From: Hephaestia sp. MAHUQ-44
GTDB lineage: Bacteria; Pseudomonadota; Alphaproteobacteria; Sphingomonadales; Sphingomonadaceae
Assembly (NCBI RefSeq): GCF_023806085.1
Contig: NZ_JAMSLX010000009.1
Span: 1-64,000, forward strand
DNA: 64,000 bases
Direction: 5' to 3'
In this document: piece after piece, positions 63,528 through 64,000 of the stretch
Layout: every line of letters starts with the position of its first letter
Position numbering within the stretch: the stretch's first letter is position 1
The notes under the pieces: generated by a model
What the model was told of the DNA's origin: nothing
The model's input: the letters and a program-made list of their open reading frames with translations, nothing else
Database searches by the model: none
Translations under genes and position numbers: made by a program

Positions 63528-64000
63528 GCCGCGATCCTTTCGAGGCCGGCACGCGCCGCCATCCGCTCGAGCGTCCTGAGGCCGACCTCGCCGTAATGTC
63601 GAGGATCGGCGATCTTCGGATCCTGTTCGGCCTCAATGATGATCCAGCCCGAATAGCCGATGGCGGCAAGCGCACGCATCACGTCGCCATAATCGATCGC
63701 GCCGTCGCCTGGCACCGTGAACATCCCCTCGATCACGCCATCGAGGAAACTGCCGTCGCGACGCGCGAGGGCGCCGAACACTTCGGGGCGGATATCCTTG
63801 CAATGGACGTGCGTGACGCGCGCAGGGTGATGGTGGATCACCTCGATCGGATCGATCCCGCCCAACCGCGCATGGCCGGTATCGACGGTCAGTCCCACAT
63901 TCGGCCCGGTCACGGCAAGGAAGCGATCGAGATCCTCCTGCCGCTCGACGACCGTTCCCAAATGGTGGTGATACGCGCAGCGCATCCCCTCACCCACCAG
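63524..64000 (-). CDS. iolE: myo-inosose-2 dehydratase, partial (5' end beyond the window)
   Basis: 158 C-terminal residues visible; the open frame continues past 64000. Xylose-isomerase-like TIM barrel with GMRCAYHHHLGTVVERQEDL, LTVDTGHARLGGIDP, HVHCKDIRPEVF and a final YSGWIIIEAEQDP typical of IolE, which dehydrates scyllo-inosose. First visible gene of the operon continuing to iolB, iolA and the monophosphatase. The related hydroxypyruvate isomerases lack these segments. Confidence 0.93.
   Translation of the reverse strand: MVGEGMRCAYHHHLGTVVERQEDLDRFLAVTGPNVGLTVDTGHARLGGIDPIEVIHHHPARVTHVHCKDIRPEVFGALARRDGSFLDGVIEGMFTVPGDGAIDYGDVMRALAAIGYSGWIIIEAEQDPKIADPRHYGEVGLRTLERMAARAGLERIAA

Overview
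The window is high-GC alphaproteobacterial chromosome, most likely from a sphingomonad (Sphingomonas or a close relative). Supporting this are a MipZ division-plane ATPase, ALAS-type (C4) hemA, a hemC-hemD-hemX-like run, many TonB-dependent receptors, small sphingomonad-type proteins, and families of palindromic intergenic repeats. No organism-level search could be run, so this is inference from gene content.

Layout. 1-230: the tail of an IS630-type transposase and a palindromic repeat. 232-33000: ordinary housekeeping chromosome. It holds a peptide transporter, gyrB, a methyltransferase-like lipoprotein, a minus-strand run (mipZ, J-protein, phosphohexomutase, exonuclease), panC, topA-dprA-plsY, murI, hemA, rpiB-glyA-nrdR, a mannose-6-phosphate isomerase, bamD-recN-cation efflux, hemC-hemD-hemX-like, tsaD-gpsA, a translationally coupled pair of lipoproteins (beta-helix plus diheme cytochrome), and an MFS permease. 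Between these genes sit at least four families of dispersed palindromic repeats.

33019-47500: tRNA-Thr(GGT) followed by an accessory region. Its ends are littered with wreckage: a frameshifted DUF1345 remnant, a truncated exonuclease III, a DUF2274-like fragment (a family usually linked to conjugative elements), and truncated IS3 and IS110 transposases. Its middle is a stress-survival set: hemerythrin, PRC-barrel membrane protein, manganese catalase, hybrid PAS kinase, HWE-type kinase, a YqcI/YcgG plus DUF1989 pair, cation/proton antiporter, DksA-like zinc finger, small heat-shock protein and a cupin. Two or three promoters look like EcfG general-stress promoters (GGAAC near -35). The hsp20 leader has a sigma32-like promoter and a ROSE-type RNA-thermometer hairpin.

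47558-64000: a coherent phytate and inositol assimilation locus. One arm carries a dual-domain beta-propeller phytase, a histidine acid phosphatase and a triose-phosphate isomerase. The divergent arm carries a TonB receptor and an organophosphate/phosphate-type MFS antiporter. Then come a second TonB receptor, a PepSY-response regulator-sensor kinase operon, and an operon running in from the right edge: iolE-iolB-iolA and an inositol-monophosphatase-family gene. Read together, these suggest outer-membrane capture of phytate or its products, dephosphorylation outside the cytoplasm, import of a phosphorylated intermediate, final dephosphorylation inside, and catabolism by the iol pathway, whose DHAP product feeds the local TpiA. 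This is the most interesting system in the window; the transporter substrates are inferred, not shown.
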